DNA of 22,128 nucleotides, from positions 1 through 22,128 of the IMG/VR virus record IMGVR_UViG_3300049479_000274. One strand, written 5' to 3'. The DNA is from a virus. The number at the start of each line of letters is the position of its first letter. Position 1 is the stretch's first letter. The notes beneath the pieces were generated by a model. That model saw only the letters and a program-made list of their open reading frames with translations, was not told the origin of the DNA and ran no database searches. A program made the position numbers and the translations under genes. This document shows, one piece after another, positions 1 to 8,164 of the stretch.

Positions 1-111
1 GTCGGTCATCTTCCAGTCGACCAGCGCGGTGCTGTTGTCGACCTGATCGATGAGGTCGTCGCGGCCGTCCTCCTGAAGCAGGTCCTTCAATGCGGAATAG
101 CTGAATGCCAT
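1..111 (-). CDS. Major capsid protein, N-terminal fragment (probable)
   Basis: Only the first 37 codons are inside the window; the gene continues past position 1. The ATG at 111 has a good Shine-Dalgarno (AAAGGA) about 9 bases upstream. The visible protein starts MAFSYSALKDLLQEDGRDD and goes on with a short polar helix-like stretch and a TALVDW segment. This resembles the N-terminal arm of phage capsid proteins. The main argument is position: it is the next gene after a probable scaffold in a late operon with terminase and portal. The fragment is too short for a fold-level assignment, so another head protein is possible. Confidence 0.5.
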   Translation of the reverse strand, partial: MAFSYSALKDLLQEDGRDDLIDQVDNSTALVDWKMTD

Positions 112-134
112 GTGACTCTATCCTTTCTGAACGG

Positions 135-1076
135 TCACACAGCGTGACCGAGTGCGCGCAACCGATCGAGACGTCCATTGCGGGAACGTGACTTCGGCAG
201 CGTGGTCCCAGCGGGAATGCCGGAAACAGTGGGTGCGGGAGCGGCGGCGTTGACCTTGCGCTGCTTCCACTCAAGACGCTCCATCACACGGGCGGCAGCT
301 TCATCGAAGCTGATGGTCTCGCCGATGCTCTGGGCGGTCTTGTACTCCGCATAGATGGACTTGACGTCGATGCCCTTGGACTGCGCCAGCTTCTGCATCT
401 GCGCCACCGCAGCCTGCGCTTCCTGGCGAATCTGGGCCTGCTCCTGCTGCTGGCGCTGCTGCTGGTAGTAGGTGTCGCGCTGCTTCTGCAGTTCCACCAT
501 CTGCTGCGCCGAGACGTCGCGGCTACGGTAGTTCAGCAGTTCAAGGTCGCGCGGGTCGACCTGCACACCGGCCTGTTGAATCTGCTGGCGAAGGAACTTG
601 ACCTCCTCCAGCAGCCGGCGGTTCTGCTCGACAGCCTTGCGGCCGACGTCTTCCCACTGGCCAATCTCAGCGCGGTGCTGCTCCTGCAGACCCTGATACG
701 CCTTCTTCGCGGGCTCAGCCCACGTCGTCGGGTCCTCAGTCCACTGCGGCGCAGCAGGAGCCTCCACAGCGGCCTTCTCAGCCTTCTGCGGCTTGCCCTT
801 GGCCGGCGTCTCAATCGACGCCTGCGGGGCATCCTGCTGCGTCTCAGCCTTCACCTCGACCACAGGCGCAGCGTCAGTCGGCGGGAGACCCTGACGGATG
901 CGCTTCTTCAGGTCTCCGCGTCGCTTTTCGGGCTGGGGGGAGAACTTGCCGTCAGGCCCTCGCGCTGCGCTCGACGACGCAGGAGAAGGAGCAGGCGAAG
1001 GCGTAGAGGAGGCCGGCGAAGCGGCGGGAGAGGCCGCCGGTACCGACGCAGTCGATGGAGCAGAAGTGCCGTCCAT
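135..1076 (-). CDS. Probable capsid scaffold protein
   Basis: This 313 aa protein has a low-complexity Ala/Pro/Ser N-terminus (residues 1-45), a Lys/Ala/Pro-rich linker to about 115, a long Gln/Glu-rich coiled coil (about 135-235) and a basic C-terminal tail (SRSRNGRLDRLRALG). A helical, highly charged protein with a basic C-terminus encoded just before the capsid gene fits scaffolds, whose C-terminus binds the capsid protein while the rod directs shell assembly. The ATG at 1076 overlaps the upstream stop as TGATG. An in-frame GTG at 1079 is possible but worse placed. There is no protease domain. Function is inferred from architecture and position, not from a catalytic motif. Confidence 0.6.
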   Translation of the reverse strand: MDGTSAPSTASVPAASPAASPASSTPSPAPSPASSSAARGPDGKFSPQPEKRRGDLKKRIRQGLPPTDAAPVVEVKAETQQDAPQASIETPAKGKPQKAEKAAVEAPAAPQWTEDPTTWAEPAKKAYQGLQEQHRAEIGQWEDVGRKAVEQNRRLLEEVKFLRQQIQQAGVQVDPRDLELLNYRSRDVSAQQMVELQKQRDTYYQQQRQQQEQAQIRQEAQAAVAQMQKLAQSKGIDVKSIYAEYKTAQSIGETISFDEAAARVMERLEWKQRKVNAAAPAPTVSGIPAGTTLPKSRSRNGRLDRLRALGHAV

Positions 1077-1735
1077 CACGCATACACCCCGTTACGACCA
1101 GCACCCGGCTCATCCTTCTTCACGCCCGCGCGATAGCGGATGACGAAGATGTCGGTCGCCGCGATGGATGAGCCGTGGATGTACGCGCTGTTGGCGACAT
1201 CGACGGTGGTCGCGCTGATGGCGATGGGCGACTGTTCGGTGCCCGACGCGATGCGGTAGATGGCCAACACGTCGTTCACCTGGTCGATGGGCTTCGACAG
1301 GCCGAGGGCGTTGCCGTCGATGCCGACGGTCAGGGCATCGCCAGCGGCAGCCGAGGTCAGCGTGCGGACGACAACCGAGGTCACCTGATCGAAGACCAGC
1401 GTCGACGCAACGGTGGTGGCCGCGCCACTGGTGCAGGTCGTCGTCACGTCCTCGCTGATGGGCTTGCCGAAGCGGTGCCCATTGATCTGCACGGTCACCG
1501 AGAGACCTCCGCCGCCGCCCGACGCATCGGTCAGCACAAGCGTGATCTTGCGGGCCATGCGAAGAGCTACACCGGAGGCAGTCGCGGCGAGGGTCAGGCT
1601 CTGGCCGACGGTGAGCGTCGACGGGTCAACCGAGGCGACGATGAGGTTAGCCGTCGCAGCGCGCGGGTTGGCGATGGTCTCGGTTTCGGTGCGCAGGTGC
1701 GAGTCTTCGTCGACCTGGTGCAGATTGATGGACAT
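1076..1735 (-). CDS. Beta-rich probable virion protein
   Basis: The 219 aa protein alternates short hydrophobic strands with Ser/Thr/Gly turns and has no signal peptide, membrane helix or enzyme motif. The stretch around residues 130-155 (GDALTVGIDGNALGLSKPI) is a pattern I associate with uncharacterised phage structural proteins. The ATG at 1735 follows a strong AAGGAG Shine-Dalgarno in a 62-base gap after the peptidase gene, so it may start a separate translational unit leading into scaffold and capsid. A head decoration or minor capsid protein is the best guess from position. I cannot name a family. Confidence 0.5.
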   Translation of the reverse strand: MSINLHQVDEDSHLRTETETIANPRAATANLIVASVDPSTLTVGQSLTLAATASGVALRMARKITLVLTDASGGGGGLSVTVQINGHRFGKPISEDVTTTCTSGAATTVASTLVFDQVTSVVVRTLTSAAAGDALTVGIDGNALGLSKPIDQVNDVLAIYRIASGTEQSPIAISATTVDVANSAYIHGSSIAATDIFVIRYRAGVKKDEPGAGRNGVYA

Positions 1736-1797
1736 TGCAGTTTCTCCTTGTGACCGGACAAAAGGCTATCGACGGCGTTTGGACGCTGTCAACCAGC

Positions 1798-2316
1798 CTA
1801 CGTTAGCGGGAAAACGGGACGAACACCACGAACAGAGTAGACTTTTGGCTGGTTTCCCCACGTCGTGGCCCCTCGCAGGGTCGTCTTGTCGAGGATGACG
1901 TCGTCGCCGACCGCTGAGCATGAGCAGACGATGTCGCCGGTGTCCGTCAGCGAGTGAGCCAGCACCCAGTGGTCGCCGCGCTCGTCGTTCTTGTGGTCGA
2001 CGTGCAGCAAACAGACACCCTTGGCCTTCAGGGTCGTCGTGATGGTGCTCGCCACGCTGTCACCAACCACCAAAGGCCGGATGTCGAGGCCGGCGACGCG
2101 ACCAAGCAGGTCCCAGATGACCAGAACACCCTTGAACGCCTTCGAGGACTGCCCCATCGCGTTCAGATGCGGCGGAAGGAGTTCGACGAGCCGCAGAAAC
2201 TTCGCCGCCTGGCAAACGGAGACCAGCGCGCAGCCGAATTGGCCGATGGTGCCGGGGCCAAAGCCCAGAGTCACCTTCGACCATCGACTATCGGCTTGAC
2301 GCAGGCGCTTCGACAC
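1798..2316 (-). CDS. C39-like papain-fold cysteine peptidase, lysin candidate
   Basis: The 172 aa protein begins RLRQADSRW and then has GTIGQFGCALVSV with the probable nucleophile Cys29, followed by GDHWVLAHS with His116. This Q-D-x-RW, GQxGCAL, HWV order is typical of C39-like peptidases, which occur in phage lysins and cleave peptide crosslinks. The start is a GTG at 2316 with an AAGGGGA site 7 bases upstream. There is no signal peptide, so release would need a holin; small membrane proteins lie directly upstream in the same direction. Extra cysteines (35, 102, 131, 133) are unexplained. It could instead be a virion-associated peptidase. Confidence 0.6.
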   Translation of the reverse strand: MSKRLRQADSRWSKVTLGFGPGTIGQFGCALVSVCQAAKFLRLVELLPPHLNAMGQSSKAFKGVLVIWDLLGRVAGLDIRPLVVGDSVASTITTTLKAKGVCLLHVDHKNDERGDHWVLAHSLTDTGDIVCSCSAVGDDVILDKTTLRGATTWGNQPKVYSVRGVRPVFPLT

Positions 2317-2372
2317 GACAGAGTCCCCTTCAGAAACGTGCTCATCCCCCGTGTTGCGTTTCTCCTAGGAGT

Positions 2373-2392
2373 AGGGCCCCGAAAGGGGCCTT
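2373..2392 (-). terminator. Strong hairpin between membrane-protein and peptidase genes
   Basis: GGCCCC-GAAA-GGGGCC at 2375-2390 forms a perfect 6-bp stem, extendable by a G-T wobble and an A-T pair to 2373-2392. A 10-bp palindrome (CTCCTAGGAG) follows at 2362-2371. It lies in the 88-base gap between the stop at 2405 and the GTG at 2316. There is no U-run after it on the minus strand, so it is a poor intrinsic terminator. It may be an attenuator, an RNA-processing site or a 3' stabiliser that sets the lysin level. Confidence 0.4.
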
Positions 2393-2404
2393 ACGCCTTT
2401 CTGG

Positions 2405-2623
2405 CTACTTCTTCTTCAGCGACAGCTTTTCGATGCCGTCAGCAATGACGTCGGCCGCATCGGCAGCGGCGTCGTTGCTGGGGTCCTTGTCGGTGTGAGC
2501 GCGCTTCGCATAGGCGCGCAGCATCCCAACCACGACGTCGCGAGCGAACAGCGCGAGCATCACGATGACGATCTGCGAGATGGCGTGCGGGTTGGCGAGG
2601 TCTTTCAGCATCGAGTCGAGCAT
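2405..2623 (-). CDS. Small one-helix membrane protein, holin candidate
   Basis: The 72 aa protein starts MLDSMLKDLANPHAIS, has one hydrophobic segment (about residues 17-37, IVIVMLALFARDVVVGML) and ends in a charged tail finishing KLSLKKK. I chose the ATG at 2623 rather than upstream codons because it has a good AGGGGA site and lies one base after the upstream stop; a longer reading would run into the previous gene. A small membrane protein with a positively charged end next to a peptidoglycan-peptidase-like gene suggests a holin. One helix and an Arg-Asp pair inside it leave this tentative. Confidence 0.45.
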   Translation of the reverse strand: MLDSMLKDLANPHAISQIVIVMLALFARDVVVGMLRAYAKRAHTDKDPSNDAAADAADVIADGIEKLSLKKK

Positions 2624-2624
2624 G

Positions 2625-2858
2625 TCAGTTCCCCTTCTTGAGGATGACCGCTTCGAGGCGGTCAAAACGATGGTCCATGTCGTCGCGCAGCCGGTCGACA
2701 GAGGCTTTCAGGCTGTCGAGAGACTCCTTGGACGCCTTGTCGGACTTGAGTTCCGTCACCAGCTCCTCAAGACGCCTCACGCGAGCCTGCAGGGTGGCCC
2801 ACGCAGCGGCTCCACCAGCAACGCTCGACGCCAAAGCGGTGACAATCGTTTCGATCAC
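2625..2858 (-). CDS. N-terminal membrane anchor plus coiled coil, lysis accessory candidate
   Basis: The 77 aa protein has one hydrophobic helix (residues 4-23, with a GG kink) followed by a charged heptad-patterned coiled coil (about 24-70) and a basic end, LKKGN. It overlaps the upstream gene by ATGA and precedes the holin candidate by one base, so the two are probably translated together. This resembles XhlA-type holin partners and i-spanin-like proteins, both short anchored coiled coils of phage lysis cassettes. I see no paired lipoprotein o-spanin, so the exact role is open. Confidence 0.45.
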   Translation of the reverse strand: MIETIVTALASSVAGGAAAWATLQARVRRLEELVTELKSDKASKESLDSLKASVDRLRDDMDHRFDRLEAVILKKGN

Positions 2859-3379
2859 GGCATTCCTCCATCAACGCTGGACAGGTCATAGCCCTCAGTG
2901 CGCTCTTCTGGCGTCGGACCACCGCCCCATTGCACCGGGATACCGACTGGAGACGCCGGAGTGAGCACTGCAACCGCCTCGCCGATGCTGCCGCCGTCGA
3001 CGACCTCGCCGGTCAGCACCGCACGCCACTCGCGGGCCTGTTCACGGGTCAAAGACATCGCGACACTGCAACCGACACCGTCGGGGATCGTGCGAAAGCC
3101 GCTGATGACGCCAGACTCCATCATCGCATACAGGTCGCGAGCCGCTTGAGCGCCGTCGCCGTCGAGGCCCGACACTTCACCAGGGCGGTCACCGCCACCT
3201 TCAAGCAGAACCGCGCATTGGCCCTGCGCCGGCACAGCGACAAGCACGCAGTCCCCGTCGTCTGGCGCACACTCGATAAGGTACTGCCCCGAAGACGACA
3301 GCGACGACGACAGCAAGGCAAAGCCGCCAGCAACGGTGCCACCAACAGCGACGAGGAATGCAGCCAAAGAGCGGTTCAT
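2855..3379 (-). CDS. Exported or membrane-anchored protein of unknown function
   Basis: The 174 aa protein starts MNRSLAAFLVAVGGTVAGGFALL, a signal peptide or N-terminal anchor, and continues as a mostly acidic soluble domain with four cysteines (mature part) and a Pro/Gly-rich end. The start at 3379 is fixed by an ATGA overlap with the upstream 723 aa gene; a longer reading with 19 more residues would bury that overlap. It overlaps the downstream gene by ATGA as well. I do not recognise a family. It is the third of three consecutive genes with export-type N-termini, so it probably acts in the envelope or on the cell surface. Confidence 0.5.
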   Translation of the reverse strand: MNRSLAAFLVAVGGTVAGGFALLSSSLSSSGQYLIECAPDDGDCVLVAVPAQGQCAVLLEGGGDRPGEVSGLDGDGAQAARDLYAMMESGVISGFRTIPDGVGCSVAMSLTREQAREWRAVLTGEVVDGGSIGEAVAVLTPASPVGIPVQWGGGPTPEERTEGYDLSSVDGGMP

Positions 3380-5547
3380 GGGGTCACCGAAGGCGTCACG
3401 ATGCTCGACCACAAGCGAACACGGGACAGCAAGCACGCAGACGCCGCTGCCGTCGAGCCCGTCGTTCCCAAGTAGATGAACGACGACGCAGTGGCAGGCA
3501 AAGTGGCCGATGTGTCCGTGCCGATGCTGGCGCCGTCATAGTAGGCGACGATGTCGTTGGTCGCCATCGTCTGCCGCAGTCGATGCGAGACGCCGTCGGT
3601 GACGTCGCCGCTGCCGGCGATGATGTTCCACTGCTGCGTCGTGACCGTGGCCTCAGCAAGAGCGCGGTCGTTAGTGGCGTCAACACCAAGCCTGGCGTAG
3701 TTGGCGCTGCCCGTGCCGACACTGGCGAACGTCGCCGACGCACCGGTGTCGTGTGATGGGCACAGCACGACAGCGTCGAGCGTCGAGGGAGAGCCGGTGT
3801 AATGGCTCACGCCGTCGAACCGAAAGTCGTCCGCGTTGCGTGCCGTCGCACCCGTCGTCGTCGCGAGATAGCTGGTTGGCGTCGGGAATGCCTCGACACG
3901 CACGCCCCAGAAGCCACAGTCAGCAGCCGCATCAGAGTCGGTGTAGACGAGAACGCCGTCGCTGGGAGCGCAGAGCAGGTCGTGGTTGTGCGCTGCCGCC
4001 GTTCCTGTGTACGTGATCGACACGCGGCACAGGTTGACGTCGGCGACGCCGTCTCCCGTCGTGTCGATTGGCCAACGCTCAGCCGATGCTCGCGAGACGC
4101 CGGCCTGCACCGTGTCGACTGCAGCAGTACAATCCTCGCCGACAACGCACGACGACGACGTGCAGGCCGCGACATCGAACCAAGCGACACCGTTGGCGAT
4201 GGTGGCATTGCGCAGGGCGACGAAGTTCTGCGTGCCAGTCTTTGCCCACGCTGAGAACGTATGCGTCGCCGCAGTGACTGTGATGGCTTGTCGCAGTCCG
4301 TGTTCGGCGTTGCTGTTGTTGCCGTCGATGTTGTCGCCCGTCGTCGTCAGGTCGGCGCCTGCATAGGCGTCGGCCAGCACGTTGTCCCCGACGGTGATTG
4401 CGGCCCAGGTCGTGCCCAGCGTTTGGCTCTGCAGGGCAATATTGCTGACTGCAGGCTCAGACATCAGGCCAACAGAGACAGCCCCTGCAGAGTAGGTGCG
4501 ACGAGAAACACGCGGAGCACCGTTGCCGGTCGTATAAAGGTGCCGCACGTTGCCATCGACGACGTCGACGTTGCCAGTCGTGGCGCGCGTCAAGGTCGTC
4601 GGGCCACGAGTTCCAGCAGCAACCGACGGGTCAATACCCCACGCGACAGCAGCGCGAGCGCGAGCGATGGGCGCCCATTGCGTCGGATTGGTCGCGCCGC
4701 CCGCAAAGCACGCGGCGCACTTCCAGACGCGCAGGCTGATGACCGTCGCGCTGTTTGCGGTGCCTGCTGATGCAGCACCGACAGCCAGCGTCGACGCATT
4801 GGTCAGCGTGCCGGAGCGCGCGCTCGCATCCACACCAGCGCCGGCCGCGCCGTTGACGTACAGCAGCCCGCCGTTGGTCGATGCCTCGCTGCGGTCAACG
4901 AACGCCATCCCGTGGAGGAACGAGGCGACGTGACCAGTCGGCCCCGAAAACGCCGTGGTCGTCGACGCCGTGCGCAGCGAGAATGACAGCGACGACGTGC
5001 CCGACTGGCTGAACCGCCAGCCATCGGTGCCGCCAAGCCCCTTGTCGAGGATGACGCTGTTGGAGGCGCCTTGCTTGCCCACATATTCGACGACGAGGTC
5101 TTCAGTGGTCAGGTCGCCGATGGTCGACGACGCGGCGTCGTGGCGCTTGCCGCCGGTGACGTAGAGTTCGCCGCGCTCCATGCTGTCGGTGGCGTGGAAC
5201 GGCGTGTTGATCAGGCTCGACGGCGACGTGCCCGTGCCGGCCTCGGTCAGGACGACGTTGCCGCTGCCATCGCGACAGGTCCACGACGTGCCCGACACGC
5301 CCTGAGCATCGCACGCCAGAACGAGGGTCATTGATACGGAGTTGACTGTGAGCGTATCGCTCAGGTCGTTGGGCGTCGTTGCACCAGCGACAAGGTCAAA
5401 CGTCGGCGTCGGGCCATTGGACAGCGGCGACCCGTTCGGCGTGTTGCCACCGAGGCTCGCGTCGCCACGCATGCCCGCAAACGGTCGAAGCGCCGTTGCC
5501 AGCACCGGGGCCGACAGCAGCGCCAGCACAACAACGGCACGCTTCAT
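3376..5547 (-). CDS. Large secreted LamG-like/jelly-roll protein, adhesin or receptor-binding candidate
   Basis: The 723 aa protein has an apparent Sec signal peptide (MKRAVVVLALLSAPVLATA), a LamG-like domain (about 115-280, with GGLLYVNGAAGAG and a closing SLRVWK strand), a second jelly-roll resembling carbohydrate-binding domains (about 365-575, NIALQSQTLGTTWA to FPTPTSYLATTTGATARNAD) and a third LamG-like domain (about 585-720, VAYYDGASIG, SRVRLWSS). The PTSY...ATARNADD motif is common in phage tail and receptor-binding proteins. The ATG at 5547 is preferred over GTG 5550 because GGGAG is then spaced 6 bases away. Cysteines are frequent in the middle domain, consistent with folding outside the cytoplasm. 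A signal peptide on such a virion-type protein is odd. Confidence 0.6.
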   Translation of the reverse strand: MKRAVVVLALLSAPVLATALRPFAGMRGDASLGGNTPNGSPLSNGPTPTFDLVAGATTPNDLSDTLTVNSVSMTLVLACDAQGVSGTSWTCRDGSGNVVLTEAGTGTSPSSLINTPFHATDSMERGELYVTGGKRHDAASSTIGDLTTEDLVVEYVGKQGASNSVILDKGLGGTDGWRFSQSGTSSLSFSLRTASTTTAFSGPTGHVASFLHGMAFVDRSEASTNGGLLYVNGAAGAGVDASARSGTLTNASTLAVGAASAGTANSATVISLRVWKCAACFAGGATNPTQWAPIARARAAVAWGIDPSVAAGTRGPTTLTRATTGNVDVVDGNVRHLYTTGNGAPRVSRRTYSAGAVSVGLMSEPAVSNIALQSQTLGTTWAAITVGDNVLADAYAGADLTTTGDNIDGNNSNAEHGLRQAITVTAATHTFSAWAKTGTQNFVALRNATIANGVAWFDVAACTSSSCVVGEDCTAAVDTVQAGVSRASAERWPIDTTGDGVADVNLCRVSITYTGTAAAHNHDLLCAPSDGVLVYTDSDAAADCGFWGVRVEAFPTPTSYLATTTGATARNADDFRFDGVSHYTGSPSTLDAVVLCPSHDTGASATFASVGTGSANYARLGVDATNDRALAEATVTTQQWNIIAGSGDVTDGVSHRLRQTMATNDIVAYYDGASIGTDTSATLPATASSFIYLGTTGSTAAASACLLSRVRLWSSIVTPSVTP

Positions 5548-5900
5548 CACATGCTCCCGAAGACGACGTCGACGGAGACAGTCCCTGCAGACGCCGCGCA
5601 GAACAGTCGCTTGACGTCAGCGCAGAACACCTGGCCACCGCTGCAGCCACTGCCGACCGCGAGGCCCGTCGTCGTCGTGATGCCGGAACCGCCAAGCTGC
5701 ACGCACGTCGCGCTGGTGTTCTCCACGCAGATGCTCGACGCGCCCGACGGAGCAATGGCCGTCGCCGTCGCACCGCAGGACACCGACGTGTTCTGCAGTT
5801 CCGACAGCGGGTTCGACAGCGCGCGAGCCACCGGCGGGGCGAGGCCGACGAGCATCAGCACCAGACCGAGGATGAGATAGGGGAGAGCTTCCTTCTTCAT
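5547..5900 (-). CDS. Small secreted Cys-rich beta protein
   Basis: The 117 aa protein opens with a signal peptide or anchor (residues 1-28, KKEALPYLILGLVLMLVG then APPVARALS). The mature part is short beta strands with six cysteines, suggesting three disulfides. Its pattern (TSVSCGATATAIAPSGASSI, then ENTSATCVQLGGSGITTTTG) looks like small single-sandwich phage structural proteins, but with an export signal and cysteines added. It overlaps portal by ATGA and touches the LamG-like gene by TGATG, so it is co-translated with both. It may be a partner of the large protein on the envelope or virion. Confidence 0.55.
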   Translation of the reverse strand: MKKEALPYLILGLVLMLVGLAPPVARALSNPLSELQNTSVSCGATATAIAPSGASSICVENTSATCVQLGGSGITTTTGLAVGSGCSGGQVFCADVKRLFCAASAGTVSVDVVFGSM

Positions 5901-7753
5901 GGCGTCAACGCTCCTGGAGCCTGCTGCTGCATGGCCTGTTGTTCGACTTCAGCCGTCATCTCCGGCGAGCCACCCTGCTGCTGCTCAGCCGGCTGCAGGA
6001 ACGCGCGGTAGCCGTTCAGAAGCTGCACGACGGGCGCAAGGCGCTCTGGGCCCATCTGCTCGTTAGCCTCGACGAACGACAGCAAGACCTCGACGGCGAT
6101 GGCGGCCACCAGCGTCTGGTCGGCCTGCACGCCGAAGCCCTGCATTGCCTGCTGGGCCTGCTGGAGAACCGCCTTGCGGGTCATGGTCTCCAGCGACGTC
6201 TCGCGCTGGCCGGTCTGACGGCGTTCGGTGGCGCGCTCGATGGGCTCGAAGCCAGCGACGGCGTCCTGTTCGGCTTGCGCCGCTTCGGCCGTCTTCGTCT
6301 GGTCCACACCAGGCGCAGGCTCGAGGTAGACATCGACGGCGAGGTCGGAGCCGACGAAGCGCAGGACTTCGGGCAGCCCAGCGGGGCCGGTGATGCGGAG
6401 CAGGCGCGGGACGACGACGTACTGCTTGCACAGCGCCAGCATCTGCCGGTACAGCCGCAGCAGGGCGTGGTCGCGCATCGCCAACGTCGCCGCAAACTTC
6501 TGGGCGTCCAGTTCGCTGATGTAGGCGAGGTGGCGGGCGTTCTTCGTGGCCGACGCATCGGAGCCGACGACGGCTTCGTTGATGCCGAAGACCACGTTGA
6601 TCATCCGCTCATGTTCTTCAATCTGGCTGAGCAGCAGTGGCGGCGGGGGCGGCGGGCCGACGATGCGCAAGCTCGCAATGGCCTCCGGGTCGTCGCACTC
6701 GATGATCTGGTCTTCGCCGTTCCACAGGTCGGCAATCTTCTTCGCTGCGATGACCTTCAGCCACTTGGCAGAGCGGGTGGTCATCGAGGCCAGCGAGGCA
6801 TGCAGCCGGTTCAGCGACGCCTGCAACGGGATGGCGTCGTCGACGTGGGTGCCGCCGTGCGGGCTGTCGGGCTTGTCGCCGCACTTCCAGATGGCAATGG
6901 GCAGTTCGCCATGCTGGTAGGGGAACGGGCCGTGCTCGACGACATGTCCGCTGACGTGAACCGCGTAGAAGCCGTCGGGGATGCGCGGCGTCTTCTTGTG
7001 GTAGTAGTAGATGTCCTCGACGAGGTCCCGGTTCTCGCCCCACACCGACTGCGCGGGGCTCGATGACGGCGGGTCGGTGATGCCAGCCTTCAGCAGCTTG
7101 ACGCGGGCTGTCTCGCGGTCGACGTACCGACGGACGTAGCAGTAGGCGCTGTCCTCGATGGCCTCTGAGCCGTCGGTGCCCCACTCCCAAACGGCGAGGG
7201 GCTCGACGCAGATGTCGCCCATCGGCACACCATCGGAGCCCACAGGACCCTTCGTCGTGTCCCAGTAGGTCCACAGGCAGGACGTCCCCTGGGCACCGCA
7301 GGTCCACGCCGCGCGGCTGATCATGCGCCGGTGGTCTTGCTGCTGACGCCAGTAGGCAATGAGCCGGTTGGAGATGTCGGCCGATGCGACGTCACCGAGG
7401 CTGCTCTCGCCGCCCCACGCCTTGACTGCCGGGTCGCCCTTCGTCACGCGCGCCTGCCACGTCAGGTGCATGTTGCGCAGCAGGTTGCGGGTGACGCGCG
7501 GCAGGTACTGCGGCCAGTCGTCGAAGATGAGTTCGTTCTTGCGGTAGTCGATGCCGGCGTACTGGTCGCCGTTCAGGTACCGCTCTGCGATGACAGCCCG
7601 CAGCCACGCCGTCTTCTCGTAGGGCTCGAAGACGCGCTGTGCCTCTTGCAGCAGACCACGCGCGGTGACGCGGTCACGCTGCACGGGGACGCCGTCGACG
7701 ACGAATTGCGCGACGGGGACGTCGACGTCTCGGAGGCTGTCTACGCCGCTCAC
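5897..7753 (-). CDS. Portal protein
   Basis: This 618 aa protein is the dodecameric vertex channel through which DNA is packaged and ejected. It follows large terminase, starts with an N-terminal segment typical of portals (YEKTAWLRAVIAERYLNGDQ), and has the aromatic, charged core with WRQQQDHRRMISRAAW and a GTSCLWTYWD strand. The long helical region around residues 385-450 (HERMINVVFGINEAVVGSD) fits the stem and crown helices. The C-terminal 90 residues are Gln/Glu-rich. The start is a GTG at 7753 overlapping the upstream stop as GTGA. The exact portal subfamily cannot be fixed by eye. Confidence 0.8.
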   Translation of the reverse strand: MSGVDSLRDVDVPVAQFVVDGVPVQRDRVTARGLLQEAQRVFEPYEKTAWLRAVIAERYLNGDQYAGIDYRKNELIFDDWPQYLPRVTRNLLRNMHLTWQARVTKGDPAVKAWGGESSLGDVASADISNRLIAYWRQQQDHRRMISRAAWTCGAQGTSCLWTYWDTTKGPVGSDGVPMGDICVEPLAVWEWGTDGSEAIEDSAYCYVRRYVDRETARVKLLKAGITDPPSSSPAQSVWGENRDLVEDIYYYHKKTPRIPDGFYAVHVSGHVVEHGPFPYQHGELPIAIWKCGDKPDSPHGGTHVDDAIPLQASLNRLHASLASMTTRSAKWLKVIAAKKIADLWNGEDQIIECDDPEAIASLRIVGPPPPPPLLLSQIEEHERMINVVFGINEAVVGSDASATKNARHLAYISELDAQKFAATLAMRDHALLRLYRQMLALCKQYVVVPRLLRITGPAGLPEVLRFVGSDLAVDVYLEPAPGVDQTKTAEAAQAEQDAVAGFEPIERATERRQTGQRETSLETMTRKAVLQQAQQAMQGFGVQADQTLVAAIAVEVLLSFVEANEQMGPERLAPVVQLLNGYRAFLQPAEQQQGGSPEMTAEVEQQAMQQQAPGALTP

Positions 7754-8130
7754 CGGCTGAACGCCTTCAACAGCAACTCAATCTGGCGGTCGCGCTCCAT
7801 CTGCTTCTCAAGCCCTGGACGCTCGACCATCGACGCGCCACCCTCAGCAAGACCGCCGGCCATCTGACCGAGGCTGCCGCCGATGGTGCCGCCAAGGGCA
7901 GCGCCGGGAAGGGCACCAATGCCACCAGCGCCCGCGCCGAGAAGCCCGCCGATGCCAGCACCGATGGCAGTCCCTGCAGCAGGAGCCGCACCCGCCAGCA
8001 TCCGCAGCAGGTCAGACGTCCCCGATGCCTGCTGTTGCTGTCGACGCTCTGCCGCCGACGGTCCAGCGACACGGCCCATGCCACGGAACTTCTCGTAGGG
8101 TTGTGCGTAGGGGTCCATGCGGGTGATCAT
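7750..8130 (-). CDS. Glycine-zipper protein between terminase and portal
   Basis: The 126 aa protein has a polar N-terminus (MDPYAQPYEKFRGMGR), a Gln run, then a hydrophobic Gly/Ala segment at about 44-98 with repeated GxxxG spacing (GAGIGGLLGAGAGGIGALPG), and a charged C-terminal helix. Glycine-zipper segments insert into membranes or form oligomeric pores, and proteins of this kind occur among ejected internal virion proteins. Placement beside portal fits a protein loaded into the head. No good Shine-Dalgarno precedes the ATG at 8130 or the second ATG at 8118, so the start is uncertain. It could also be a minor head protein or a holin. Confidence 0.5.
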   Translation of the reverse strand: MITRMDPYAQPYEKFRGMGRVAGPSAAERRQQQQASGTSDLLRMLAGAAPAAGTAIGAGIGGLLGAGAGGIGALPGAALGGTIGGSLGQMAGGLAEGGASMVERPGLEKQMERDRQIELLLKAFSR

Positions 8131-8164
8131 GCCGTCGCACTAGGACGCCGTCAAGAAATGCACA

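Noticed and set aside
2271-2345. 24-codon minus-strand ORF overlapping the start of the C39-like gene
   Set aside because: Its ribosome site is badly spaced, the peptide is featureless, and the GTG at 2316 has its own good site.
5939-7066. 375-codon open frame on the plus strand opposite portal
   Set aside because: Composition is Arg/Leu/Asp-rich shadow sequence without a domain, and portal is well supported on the other strand.
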